From HRBIN30 sp964534275 (GTDB lineage: Bacteria > Desulfobacterota > Binatia > HRBIN30): DNA of 64,000 bases. The translations under genes were made by a program, and so were the position numbers. Location: assembly GCA_964534275.1 (NCBI GenBank), contig CAZHQG010000014.1, forward strand, positions 1 through 64,000, read 5' to 3'. This document shows, piece by piece, positions 17,151-25,358 of the stretch. The notes under the pieces were generated by a model. It did no database searches. It worked only from the letters and a program-made list of their open reading frames with translations, and was not told where the DNA came from. Every line of letters begins with the position of its first letter. Within the stretch, counting starts at the first letter, position 1.

Positions 17151-18353
17151 ATGATCCTACCGCTCAGCGACGCACCGAACCCGCGTGGAATCCCTTGGGC
17201 GACGTATGCCCTCATCGCCGCGAACGTTGCCATTTACTTCTGGATTACTGTCCCTCTGAGCGCCGTTCCTGCAGATTGGAGCGACCCAAGATTTCGCGAG
17301 TACGCGGAAATTCTAGAACGCGAATTCGGCCACCGCGCCCCCCTGCGGCAAATCCTCGCGCAAGTGTCGCAGTATGATTTGTTTGTCTTCGAACACGGGT
17401 TCCGTCCGGCGGCACCGCAACTCAGTGATCTCTTTTTTTCCATGTTCCTGCACGCTGGGTTCTTGCACCTGTTTGGCAACATGCTGTTTCTGTGGATCTA
17501 CGGGGACAACGTCGAACACCGACTCGGCCGCCTTCGATTTGTCCTGTGGTACCTCGCCACAGGGGCGGCAGCGACCTTGTTTCACGCGGTGTTTTTTTCG
17601 TCGTCGCAAATTCCGCTCGTCGGAGCGTCTGGTGCAATTTCCGGAGTTCTGGGGTTTTATTTCCGTTGGTTCCCCTACAACCAGGTGCGGCTGCTCCTTG
17701 TGTTGTTTCCTTTCTTCATGCGGGTGGTGTACCTGCCTGCCCGCGTGGTCCTGGGCTTTTACCTGGTACTCGACAACATCTTGCCGTTTTTGCTGACGTA
17801 TGGGTCCGACGGAACCGGCGTCGCGTTTGGCGCCCATATCGGCGGCTTTTTCGCTGGCCTCCTGGGCGCCTGGTGGATCGACCGACAAGAACTCCGACCG
17901 CCGGCCGCCGAACTTGGGAAAGCACGCGAGGCAACGGCTAGCGTTGCGGCCCTGCGGGCTGCCCTGGACGCCGGCCGGATGGAAGAGGCCGCTAGGATTT
18001 ACTTCCAACTCGACGCGACAACCCCTCTCAAGGGAGTGGACGCAAACGATCTCCTGGATCTCGCCGAATGGCTGCGTATGCACGGCTCGCCACGTTCGGC
18101 GCTAGCCTTGTACTTGCGCATCTTGCGGCAGCACCCAACCGCTCCGGTCACCGCAGCCGCTCACCTTGGCGCCGGCCGTGTGCTGCTTTACGACCTCGAC
18201 GAGCCCGCCCTCGCGTATCAGCACTTCATGGATGCGTTGCGAACCGCGCCCACGGCGGAGATTGCGGCGGAGGCACGCAGAGCGATTCGGGATGTCACAG
18301 CGCGGCAAAAGATGCAGGTTGGCCGCCCGCTGCGGAAGCAACCCGAACCCTGA
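17151..18353 (+). CDS. Rhomboid-family intramembrane serine protease with TPR-like tail
   Basis: 400 residues. A six-helix rhomboid core: first helix ATYALIAANVAIYFWI, the HAGFLHLFGNMLFLWIYGDNVE loop (about 107-128, oxyanion His and Asn), the catalytic serine in VGASGAISGVLGFYF (about 162) and the catalytic histidine in AHIGGFFAGLLGAWW (about 227). The remaining roughly 150 residues are soluble helical repeats resembling TPRs (ALYLRILRQHP ... ALAYQHFMDALR). The tail should sit in the cytoplasm and may bind substrates or partners (inference). Confidence 0.88.
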   Translation: MILPLSDAPNPRGIPWATYALIAANVAIYFWITVPLSAVPADWSDPRFREYAEILEREFGHRAPLRQILAQVSQYDLFVFEHGFRPAAPQLSDLFFSMFLHAGFLHLFGNMLFLWIYGDNVEHRLGRLRFVLWYLATGAAATLFHAVFFSSSQIPLVGASGAISGVLGFYFRWFPYNQVRLLLVLFPFFMRVVYLPARVVLGFYLVLDNILPFLLTYGSDGTGVAFGAHIGGFFAGLLGAWWIDRQELRPPAAELGKAREATASVAALRAALDAGRMEEAARIYFQLDATTPLKGVDANDLLDLAEWLRMHGSPRSALALYLRILRQHPTAPVTAAAHLGAGRVLLYDLDEPALAYQHFMDALRTAPTAEIAAEARRAIRDVTARQKMQVGRPLRKQPEP

Positions 18354-18464
18354 CGAGTCCTTCACCAGAGCCGTATTGCTCTGCAGCGTCGCCCGTGGGA
18401 TGCGGAAACTCCGGCGGCGGTTCTTCAACCAGTCGCGAACGACACCCACAAGTTGCCTGCGACG

Positions 18465-19727
18465 CTACGAGACCGCTCCAGAGACCGATGCAGCCAGTTT
18501 TTTACCAATCGTCGCGTCGGTAACGTCCAGACCCGCCTTTTGTAACAACACGGGATACGACTCGACCGGAGGCACAGGATCCAACTTCTCGATCGGCGGC
18601 ACTTTTTGCATTGCCCTTTCGATGTACGGTGCAAGCTCCTCCGCCTTTGCGCGCATTCGACGCTCGTGGCGCTCCTTGAAATCAGGTAGGACCCGTTCCG
18701 CAAAGAGCTCGAGAGATTCGCAAATATGCTCGTGCCGATTGCGGCCCCCTTGTTGGATGAAGATCACCTGGTCCACACCCATTTCCTCGAACTTTTCCAA
18801 GTTTGCCCGGACTTCGTCCGGGTTGCCGATGCCTCCGGTTGGGCCGCCCCAAGTATCCGGGCTCGAGTTTTTCTTGAAGTCCTCCCAAATGTTGAAGCGC
18901 CCGGGCACGTGCGTACCAGTGATGTAGTAGTGCATCAGCGCGTAACCGAAAAAGCGAAACCCCTCCATGCCCCGAGCAAGGGCGACTTCGCTGTTCTCGT
19001 GGCACATAAACCCTGTGACCATCGCGACGTTCGGATTCACTGCTTGGCCAATGGGCTCGCACTCTTGCTTGAAGGTGTTGTAGTACTCGTCCACCCAGTA
19101 CTTTGCCTCGCTGGGATCGACAAACGCGAAGGTCAGGGCTCCCATTCCCAAGCGCGCTGCCAGTCGGATCGTGTCGCGATTGGAGCAAGCTAGCCACAGC
19201 GGCGGATGAGGTTTCTGCAGTGGTTTGGGCACCACGTTGCGGGGCGGCATCGAGAAGTAGCGGCCGGTGTACCCTGGGTAAGGTTCCGCCACCATCATCT
19301 TCGCCGCTTCCCGCACTGCCTCCGCCCACATGTCGCGCTTTTGCATGTAGTCAATGTTGAATCCTTCGAGCTCGATTCGCGAACTCGACTCGCCCGTGCC
19401 CCAGTCCACCCGCCCGTCGCTAATCAGGTCCAAGGTGGCAATGCGCTCGGCTACGCGTGCGGGGTGATTGTAGTTTGGCGGCATCAACACAATGCCGTGT
19501 CCGAGGCGGATTCGCCGCGTGCGTTGACTGCACGCAGCCAGGAACACCTCTGGAGCCGACGAGTGCGAGTACTCTTCGAGAAAGTGATGCTCGACCTCCC
19601 ACGCGTAATCGATTCCTAAGCGATCCGCGAGTTCCACCTGCTCCAGCGCCTCCCGAAGCAAACGGTGTTCGTCATCCTCGCCCCATGGGCGCGGCAACTG
19701 ATGCTCGTAGAAAATTCCAAACTGCAT
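18465..19727 (-). CDS. LLM class (luciferase-like) flavin-dependent oxidoreductase
   Basis: 420 residues. Bacterial-luciferase TIM barrel: MQFGIFYEHQLPRP start, DYAWEVEHHFLEEYSH, RIRLGHGIVLMP, the GRVDWGTGESS segment and the HPPLWLACSN strand. Uses FMNH2 or F420H2 to reduce or oxygenate an unknown substrate. The ATG at 19727 has GGAGG upstream, and that Shine-Dalgarno lies in the last codons of the TetR gene, whose stop is 3 bases before the ATG. It is therefore an operon with that regulator. Convergent with the rhomboid gene. Confidence 0.88.
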   Translation of the reverse strand: MQFGIFYEHQLPRPWGEDDEHRLLREALEQVELADRLGIDYAWEVEHHFLEEYSHSSAPEVFLAACSQRTRRIRLGHGIVLMPPNYNHPARVAERIATLDLISDGRVDWGTGESSSRIELEGFNIDYMQKRDMWAEAVREAAKMMVAEPYPGYTGRYFSMPPRNVVPKPLQKPHPPLWLACSNRDTIRLAARLGMGALTFAFVDPSEAKYWVDEYYNTFKQECEPIGQAVNPNVAMVTGFMCHENSEVALARGMEGFRFFGYALMHYYITGTHVPGRFNIWEDFKKNSSPDTWGGPTGGIGNPDEVRANLEKFEEMGVDQVIFIQQGGRNRHEHICESLELFAERVLPDFKERHERRMRAKAEELAPYIERAMQKVPPIEKLDPVPPVESYPVLLQKAGLDVTDATIGKKLAASVSGAVS

Positions 19728-19730
19728 GCG

Positions 19731-20426
19731 TCACACCTCCTCGATTTCCCAGCCAGGGTCCTGCGAACTGTCGCGCGTTTCACCCAAAATGGCGGCCATT
19801 CCGCCGAGGCAAAAGGCAACTAAATCGTCGATCCATTGCAACCGGCGCCGGCGGCGCTCATCGGGCGTCCAGCTCGAGTAGCGGAGCACAGCACCCCACG
19901 TAAACGTGAGCACGAGCTCGGCCATGCGCCGGGCCCGTGCACGGTCCTTTGACACGAGCAACCCGCTGCGCAGGTAATCTTCCGACAAGGCCTCCACCCA
20001 CGCTTGGTCGTTGCGCCGCAAGTATGCACGCACACGAGGGTCATGACTTTCCCGCTCCCGTGCCATCATGCGCAAGAGGTCCTCGTGCTCTTCCACCATG
20101 TCGAGCACCGTGGAAAACGACTGCCACGCGACCTCTTGGGCGGGGCGCCGTGCGGCTAGGCGGTGCACTGCCCGTAGTAAGCGCCGGAAGGATTCCTCGT
20201 GCTCCGTCAAAATGGCCAAAAAAAGTTCCGTCTTGTCGCGGAACTGGTGATAGAACGAGCCGACCGATACCCCAGCCGGCTCTAAGATGTCCGTTTTCAA
20301 GTTCGTTGCGGCAAGCCCCTTTTTCGCAAATGCCGTGCGCGCGACGCTAAACAGCCGTTCTCGCGTTCGCGCCCTTAGAGCTGCCCTTCCTCCCGAAGTC
20401 ACAACCAGACTGCTGTTCCGAGACAC
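19731..20426 (-). CDS. TetR/AcrR-family transcriptional regulator
   Basis: 231 residues. The helix-turn-helix is at about residues 23-69: RERLFSVARTAFAKKGLAATNLKTDILEPAGVSVGSFYHQFRDKTELF, with the SVGSFYHQF recognition helix typical of TetR. The C-terminal all-helical ligand domain has a WVEAL...RMAELVLTF pattern. It most likely represses its own gene and the LLM oxidoreductase that follows with a 3-base gap. A candidate operator palindrome lies just upstream of its start (20432-20467). Confidence 0.9.
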   Translation of the reverse strand: MSRNSSLVVTSGGRAALRARTRERLFSVARTAFAKKGLAATNLKTDILEPAGVSVGSFYHQFRDKTELFLAILTEHEESFRRLLRAVHRLAARRPAQEVAWQSFSTVLDMVEEHEDLLRMMARERESHDPRVRAYLRRNDQAWVEALSEDYLRSGLLVSKDRARARRMAELVLTFTWGAVLRYSSWTPDERRRRRLQWIDDLVAFCLGGMAAILGETRDSSQDPGWEIEEV

Positions 20427-20431
20427 AGTCG

Positions 20432-20467
20432 TAGAATAGATGTTCTAGAAGCATCGCTCTAGAAATC
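20432..20467. promoter_or_regulatory. Candidate TetR-family operator palindromes
   Basis: TAGAA-N6-TTCTA occupies 20432-20447 and a second element TCTAGA-N8-TCTAGA follows within 20444-20463. The symmetry and A/T-rich arms stand out in this GC-rich segment, and they sit 6-40 bases upstream of the TetR start codon, where autoregulatory operators usually lie. Binding is inferred from position only. Confidence 0.4.
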
Positions 20468-20811
20468 TGGGTCGAACGGCTCGATTTCCGGCCTCAAATG
20501 TTCGAATCCTACCCACTCCGGCAATCCGTAAAGAATTTTCCACCGTTTCCAGACGGGCGACGGGAGCGTGGACGAGGAAACCCCGAATTTCCGCAGTTGA
20601 TTTGCAGCGGGGCATCCTGTGCTGGCAAACAAACCCCTCGCCACCGCTGACAGCGAGGGCCAAGTACGGTAGCATCCTGCAGTCCGGCTACCGGTGCGCT
20701 GTGATCCAGCCCACGGGTAGACCGCGAACACAGCAAACCAGGACAAAGGATCGAACAAGAGGGTTGGGAGCCCGGATGAGTCCAGGCAAGCGGATTCGAG
20801 GGAGGTGAACG
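20468..20811. other. Intergenic region, TetR / F420-LLM
   Basis: About 345 bases between divergent genes. No tRNA fold or coding sequence could be supported. A TTCGAATCC segment at about 20500 mimics a tRNA T-loop but has no pairing stem. The GAGGGAGG Shine-Dalgarno of the next gene ends this region. Confidence 0.3.
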
Positions 20812-21744
20812 ATGAAACCGGTGCGTTTTGGGCTGTTCATGCCGCAGGCGGGACAACGGTGGGAAACCATTCGCCAAACGGCGCTGTTCGCAGAAGAGTG
20901 TGGTTTCGACTCGGTTTGGTTTGTCGACCACATGTGGATGCGAGGTCTCGAGGATCTAGATCACCTCGAGGCGTGGACGCTGATGTCCGCCTTGTCCTCC
21001 ATCACCAAACGAATTCGCTTGGGTACATTGGTGCTGTGCAACAGCTATCGGAACCCGGCGCTGCTTGCCAAAATGGCGAGTTCTCTCGACCACGTGAGCG
21101 GCGGCCGCTTCCTTCTCGGCCTGGGCGCTGGGTGGATGGAGGAGGAGTACCGTGCGTACGGTTACCCGTTTCCCCCCGTGCGCGTACGGATCGAGCAACT
21201 CGATGAAGCACTGCACGTGATCAAACGGATGTTTACGGAAGATCGGGCGACGTTTCAGGGGAAATACTACTCCATTGCCGACGCGATCAACCGCCCGAAG
21301 CCGGAACAGCGTCCACACCCTCCAATTTTGATCGGCGGCGCAGGGGAGAAGAAACTCCTCCGCGTGGTTGCCGAGCATGCAAACATCTGGAACTGTCCGA
21401 ACAACGTGGCAGCGGAACTGCCACGCAAGCTGCAAGCGCTGCGGGCGCACTGCGAGTCCATCGGCCGTAACTTCGAGGAAATCGAGGTTTCCGAGCAGTG
21501 CGTGTTCATCATCGGCAAGGATGATGCCGACCTGGAGCGCAAAACCGCCACCGCAAAGGCGTTGCTCGGGAACGTATGGGACATCGAGAAAGGTGCGTTT
21601 CGTGGCACTCCCTCGCAACTTGTCGAAGCATTCCGTCTGCGCCAGCAACAAGGAGTCACGTTTTTCATCGGCCTTTTTGGAGATGTGAACCAGCCGGAAA
21701 GCTTGGAACTCTTTGCCCGCGAAGTGCTACCGGCTTTTTCCTAA
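20812..21744 (+). CDS. LLM class F420-dependent-type oxidoreductase
   Basis: 310 residues. Luciferase-like barrel with FGLFMPQAGQRWETIRQTALFAEECGFDSVWFVDH at the start, TKRIRLGTLV, the GGRFLLGLGAGWMEEEYRAYGYPFPP block (about 98-123) and RPHPPILIGGAGEKKLLR. This pattern fits the F420-dependent TIGR03560-like LLM subfamily, and the cofactor is inferred from that. The Shine-Dalgarno GGGAGGTG is ideally placed 4 bases from the ATG. A second LLM enzyme is within 2 kb on the opposite strand, so two related flavin/F420 enzymes flank one regulator. Confidence 0.86.
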   Translation: MKPVRFGLFMPQAGQRWETIRQTALFAEECGFDSVWFVDHMWMRGLEDLDHLEAWTLMSALSSITKRIRLGTLVLCNSYRNPALLAKMASSLDHVSGGRFLLGLGAGWMEEEYRAYGYPFPPVRVRIEQLDEALHVIKRMFTEDRATFQGKYYSIADAINRPKPEQRPHPPILIGGAGEKKLLRVVAEHANIWNCPNNVAAELPRKLQALRAHCESIGRNFEEIEVSEQCVFIIGKDDADLERKTATAKALLGNVWDIEKGAFRGTPSQLVEAFRLRQQQGVTFFIGLFGDVNQPESLELFAREVLPAFS

Positions 21745-21796
21745 CGAACGGTCGCCGCACCACACGAGCATTCCTCAGGCAGCGAAAGGTCAAGCC

Positions 21797-23149
21797 GTGA
21801 AGTCTCGCTCTTTTGCCCTTGCTACGGATCTTTACGAGCTCACCATGGCAGCGGCGTACTTTTGCAACGACATTCGGGCCGTTGCCACATTCGAGCTGTT
21901 CGTGCGCGAACTTCCTGCCGACCGTCGGTTTCTTCTCGTGGCAGGCATCGAACAAATTCTCGAATACCTGGAAGAGCTGCGCTTTACCGACGAGGACATT
22001 GCTTATCTCCGCGCCCATCCGAGTTTCGCCTCGGTGCCGCAGGATTTCTTCGATTACCTCGAGGAATTTCGTTTCACGGGAGAGGTTTGGGCCATGCCGG
22101 AAGGCACGCCGGCATTTGCAGGCGAACCGATCGTGCGCGTCACTGCGCCCATCCTGCAGGCGCAAATCGTGGAAACGTTCCTGCTTGCAACCGTGAACTT
22201 CCAAACGATGATCGCCTCGAAGGCAGCGCGCGTCGTGGGCGCGGCGCGGGGGAAACCTGTGATCGAGTTTGGGTCGCGGCGAGCGCACGGCAGCGAGGCA
22301 GCCATGTATGCGGCACGGGCCGCGTACATTGGAGGGTGCACCGGCACCTCGAACGTAGAGGCCGGGTTGCGTTTTGGCGTGCCCACGTTTGGTACCATCG
22401 CACACTCGTGGGTGATGTCCTTCGATGACGAATTAGCGGCGTTCGAGCACTTCATGCGCACGTTTCCCGGGTCGACGACATTGCTGATCGACACGTACGA
22501 CTCGGTCGCGGCGGCTCGCAAAATCGTTTCCGCTGGTTTGCGCCCGCAAGCCGTGCGGCTGGACAGCGGCGACTTGGCTGCCCTCAGCCGCGAGGTCCGT
22601 AGGATCCTCGACGACGGCGGCCTCCGAGACACCCGCATTTTTGCAAGCGGGGATTTGGACGAGTACCGCATCGACGAACTGTTGCGGCTCGGGGCTCCAA
22701 TCGATGCCTTTGGCGTCGGCACCCGGCTGTCGACTTCGTCCGATGCGCCGAACCTCGGCGGAGTTTACAAACTTGTCGAGGTGGTGACCGACCACCAAGC
22801 AAAAGGCAAGGTGAAAACCAGCCCTGGAAAAGTCACGTTGCCCGGCCGCAAACAAGTTTGGCGCGTGAGCGATGCAAGTGGCACGTACACGGAAGATTGG
22901 ATCGCGCTCGCGGACGAGCCGGCCCCTGTGGCCTCGGCAGAACCTCTCTTACGCTGCGTACTGCAGAACGGCGCGCGCACTGAACGCGCCCCCGCACTTC
23001 AAGAGGTTCGGGAACGCGCCCTTGCCAACGTCGCCCACCTGCCAGCGGACCTGCGCCGCCTGGAACGGGGCGCTGGACTGCCGGTTCGGATTACGCCCCG
23101 CCTGGCGGAGGAGCAGCGAAAGGTAGCAGCGTCGTGTACCGGCCGCTGA
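21797..23149 (+). CDS. pncB: Nicotinate phosphoribosyltransferase
   Basis: 450 residues. Makes nicotinate mononucleotide from nicotinate and PRPP in the NAD salvage route. Signature features: FALATDLYELTMAAAY (about 5-20), FGSRRAHGSEAAMYAARAAYIGGCTGTSN (about 155), GTIAHSWVMSF with the phosphorylatable His (about 200), LLIDTYD and LDSGDL. The GTG at 21797 gives the canonical N-terminus and has AAAGG upstream; the open frame extends 28 codons further without homology. Starts 52 bases after the LLM gene. Confidence 0.92.
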   Translation: MKSRSFALATDLYELTMAAAYFCNDIRAVATFELFVRELPADRRFLLVAGIEQILEYLEELRFTDEDIAYLRAHPSFASVPQDFFDYLEEFRFTGEVWAMPEGTPAFAGEPIVRVTAPILQAQIVETFLLATVNFQTMIASKAARVVGAARGKPVIEFGSRRAHGSEAAMYAARAAYIGGCTGTSNVEAGLRFGVPTFGTIAHSWVMSFDDELAAFEHFMRTFPGSTTLLIDTYDSVAAARKIVSAGLRPQAVRLDSGDLAALSREVRRILDDGGLRDTRIFASGDLDEYRIDELLRLGAPIDAFGVGTRLSTSSDAPNLGGVYKLVEVVTDHQAKGKVKTSPGKVTLPGRKQVWRVSDASGTYTEDWIALADEPAPVASAEPLLRCVLQNGARTERAPALQEVRERALANVAHLPADLRRLERGAGLPVRITPRLAEEQRKVAASCTGR

Positions 23150-23192
23150 ACGAGATTCTTGTCCGAACAGGCCACCAGACGCGCGCTGCCAG

Positions 23193-24167
23193 CTAGGGGA
23201 TCAAAACCACCTTCCCCGTGGTGCCACGCGATTGCAGTAATGCCAATGCCCGGGCTGCCTCCACGAGCGGAAACGTCGCACCAATTTGTGGGTGTAATAA
23301 GCCGCTTTCGTACAAACCAAACAGATCTTGCAGGGATTGCCGCAACGTGTGCGGGTCGTGCTTCCGATAGGCGCCCAAGTGCAAGCCGACAATGGCGATG
23401 TTCTTCAGCAAGATCCGATTCGCTTCGATGGTGGGGATTCGCCCGGAAGCGAACCCGATGACCAACAACCGACCGCACCAAGCCAAGCACTTCAGCGAAC
23501 GGTCGAACAAGTCTCCGCCAACGGGATCGTAAATTACGTCTGCCCCGCGTCCGTTCGTCGCCTTGAGCACCGCCTCCACCCAGTCCTCGCGCGAAGAGTC
23601 GAAGCAGGTCTCGGCACCGTGTTTAGTCGCTACCGCGCATTTTTGCTCCGACCCGGCTGTACCCAGCACCCGCGCACCCAAGGCCCGCCCAACTTCCACC
23701 GCTGCCAGTCCGACGCCACTCGCAGCCGCATGCACGAGCAATGTTTCGCCTTGCCGCAAGTCACCACGGTGCACGAGGCCAAGATAGGCCGTCAAATAAG
23801 CGACCCCAAACGCGGCACCTGTTTCAAAGGACATCGAGCTCGGCAACCGCACGACAAACTGCGCTGGCGCGACCACCACGCTTGCGTACGCGCCCCACTC
23901 GAGGATCGCCGCGACTCGGTCGCCCGGCTGAACGTGGTCGACACCAGCGCCAACGCTGCGCACCACACCGGCCACCTCGCTGCCCGGAGCGAACGGCAGC
24001 GGCGGCCTCACCTGGTACTTGCCCTGAACCATCAAGATGTCGGCGAAGTTGCAACCAATGGCCCGAACGTCGATGACGACCTCCCCGACGTTTGGACTGG
24101 GCTCTGGCAGTTCGTGCTGCTCCAGCACTTCGGGTTGGCCAAGCTCACGCACCAGCATCGCGTACAT
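23193..24167 (-). CDS. Zinc-independent NAD(P)H:quinone oxidoreductase (MDR family)
   Basis: 324 residues. GroES-like N-terminal domain (MLVRELGQPEVLEQHELPEPSPNVGEVVIDV), then a Rossmann fold with HAAASGVGLAAVEVGRALGARVLGTAGS (about 140-167). It lacks the zinc-binding Cys cluster of alcohol dehydrogenases, and the motif GADVIYDPVGGDLFDRSLKCLAWCGRLLVIGFASG is typical of QOR-type proteins. Expected reaction is NADPH-dependent one-electron or double-bond reduction. The start at MYAML was chosen; an ATG three codons later is equally possible. Convergent with pncB. Confidence 0.9.
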   Translation of the reverse strand: MYAMLVRELGQPEVLEQHELPEPSPNVGEVVIDVRAIGCNFADILMVQGKYQVRPPLPFAPGSEVAGVVRSVGAGVDHVQPGDRVAAILEWGAYASVVVAPAQFVVRLPSSMSFETGAAFGVAYLTAYLGLVHRGDLRQGETLLVHAAASGVGLAAVEVGRALGARVLGTAGSEQKCAVATKHGAETCFDSSREDWVEAVLKATNGRGADVIYDPVGGDLFDRSLKCLAWCGRLLVIGFASGRIPTIEANRILLKNIAIVGLHLGAYRKHDPHTLRQSLQDLFGLYESGLLHPQIGATFPLVEAARALALLQSRGTTGKVVLIP

Positions 24168-24204
24168 AGGGCCTGGCCTTACCGACCCAGGGCAGAAAAT
24201 CAAC

Positions 24205-24236
24205 CCGCGCCGGCTTCGCTCTCGAAACCGGCGCGG
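24205..24236 (-). terminator. Strong intergenic hairpin after cytochrome c gene
   Basis: A perfect 9-bp stem (CCGCGCCGG at 24205-24213, CCGGCGCGG at 24228-24236) with a 14-base loop, followed on the minus strand by a moderately T-rich stretch. It sits between the cytochrome c stop (24258) and the downstream gene start (24167) on the same strand, consistent with transcription termination or attenuation. Confidence 0.55.
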
Positions 24237-24257
24237 AAGGAACCAAGGACGAGCCAG

Positions 24258-24674
24258 CTACTTTTTGCCGGCAAGCTCGCGAACGATCTTAGTAAGCCCG
24301 CGCACCACTTCGGGCTTCGAGGCTAAGTCGGGATTTGCTGCCATCAACGGGCTTTTCCCAACCGCCTGGCCACCGCCGACGATGATCTTCTGGATGTAGT
24401 CATCGGTAACAGACTTTTGCCACTCTTCCGAAGTGAAGTCCCTGGGCTTCGGGTTCAGCGCCGCACCCGCGGGGCCATCCCCTTTGCCGCCTTGACCATG
24501 GCACGTGGCACAGCGGGTCTGCCAAATTTCTTTGGCCTCTTTCATGGCAGCCTCGGACACCTGATCCGCCGCCCATGCAGCCACGCCGCAGCCTAGCCAG
24601 GCACCTGCCAAGGCCGCTGCAAGAACCCGACTGCGCACAACTTGTCGACCTTTCGGTGTTTTCCAGCTCCGCAT
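24258..24674 (-). CDS. Periplasmic c-type monoheme cytochrome
   Basis: 138 residues. A signal peptide spans about 1-36 (VLAAALAGAWLGCGVAAWAA). The heme c site is CATCH (Cys55, Cys58, His59), and a candidate axial methionine is in KSPLMAANP near residue 107. The layout (heme site near the N-terminus, KGDGPAG, FTSEEW) resembles class I cytochromes of the Cytochrome_CBB3 type. It probably carries electrons to a terminal oxidase; the partner is not in this window. Start chosen for the complete signal peptide and preceding GGAG. Confidence 0.9.
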   Translation of the reverse strand: MRSWKTPKGRQVVRSRVLAAALAGAWLGCGVAAWAADQVSEAAMKEAKEIWQTRCATCHGQGGKGDGPAGAALNPKPRDFTSEEWQKSVTDDYIQKIIVGGGQAVGKSPLMAANPDLASKPEVVRGLTKIVRELAGKK

Positions 24675-25358
24675 CTCCGCTTGCTCCTTCTCGACGTTCG
24701 TACCGCTTCTCTTTCGCGGCGATTTCCACGGTACCCAAGCAAGACTGGCACCAAAAGGCAACGCTCCGCAAAGAACACCGCGAAGCTCCTCACTGTATCC
24801 TGACTCAAAAACCGGACTCGGTTGGGATTCCCACTTGTGGGAGCGTATCTGCCCGCGCAGTCCTGGGTCGCTGTCCCCCTCCCTCGAATACTCTGTGCCT
24901 CCTCACACATCGCAAGACGACGGAGTCGCTCTGTGATGGGCCCCGCCATTCCACGTCGACCTAGAAGCTCGCCCCTCCGTCTTCGTGGCTCTGGCGTCCC
25001 ACGCTTGTGCACGCCGCGCAATTCCGACGCCCTCGCTTCGAGATGCACGGTGCCACTCTTCAAATGCCGGCAAGCTTCGAGGAAAGCTGCGTCGGAGCGT
25101 ACGCGGGCGAGATGGCAAGTGAATTCCCTGGCGATCGTGCGTTGCCTGCGTAGAGTCGAATACCTGTTTCCGTATGCAGAGCTCTTTGCTGCCAACGCGA
25201 GGAGGCGCCAGAAGCCACTAGCTCTAGGGGAGGCCAAGCGAAGCATACAGCGTACACGGACTTTGTTTTTCGGTCCCACTTGGGGTGCCGGTCCTACTCG
25301 GCCTCCAAGAGTTGGGAAAGAAGCAGACGTGCCGCGAACGTCGGGTGGGTCGGAGGAA
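24675..25358. other. Long intergenic region without a supported gene
   Basis: About 680 bases upstream of the cytochrome c gene and downstream of glgA. Open frames here are GC-bias shadows without recognisable motifs. I see no tRNA, rRNA or repeat structure. It must contain the cytochrome c promoter, but no confident promoter pair was identified. Confidence 0.3.

Noticed and set aside
20490..20520. tRNA-like T-loop TTCGAATCC followed by a possible acceptor end in the TetR/LLM spacer.
   Set aside because: The flanking bases do not form a T-stem and no anticodon or D-arm is present upstream.
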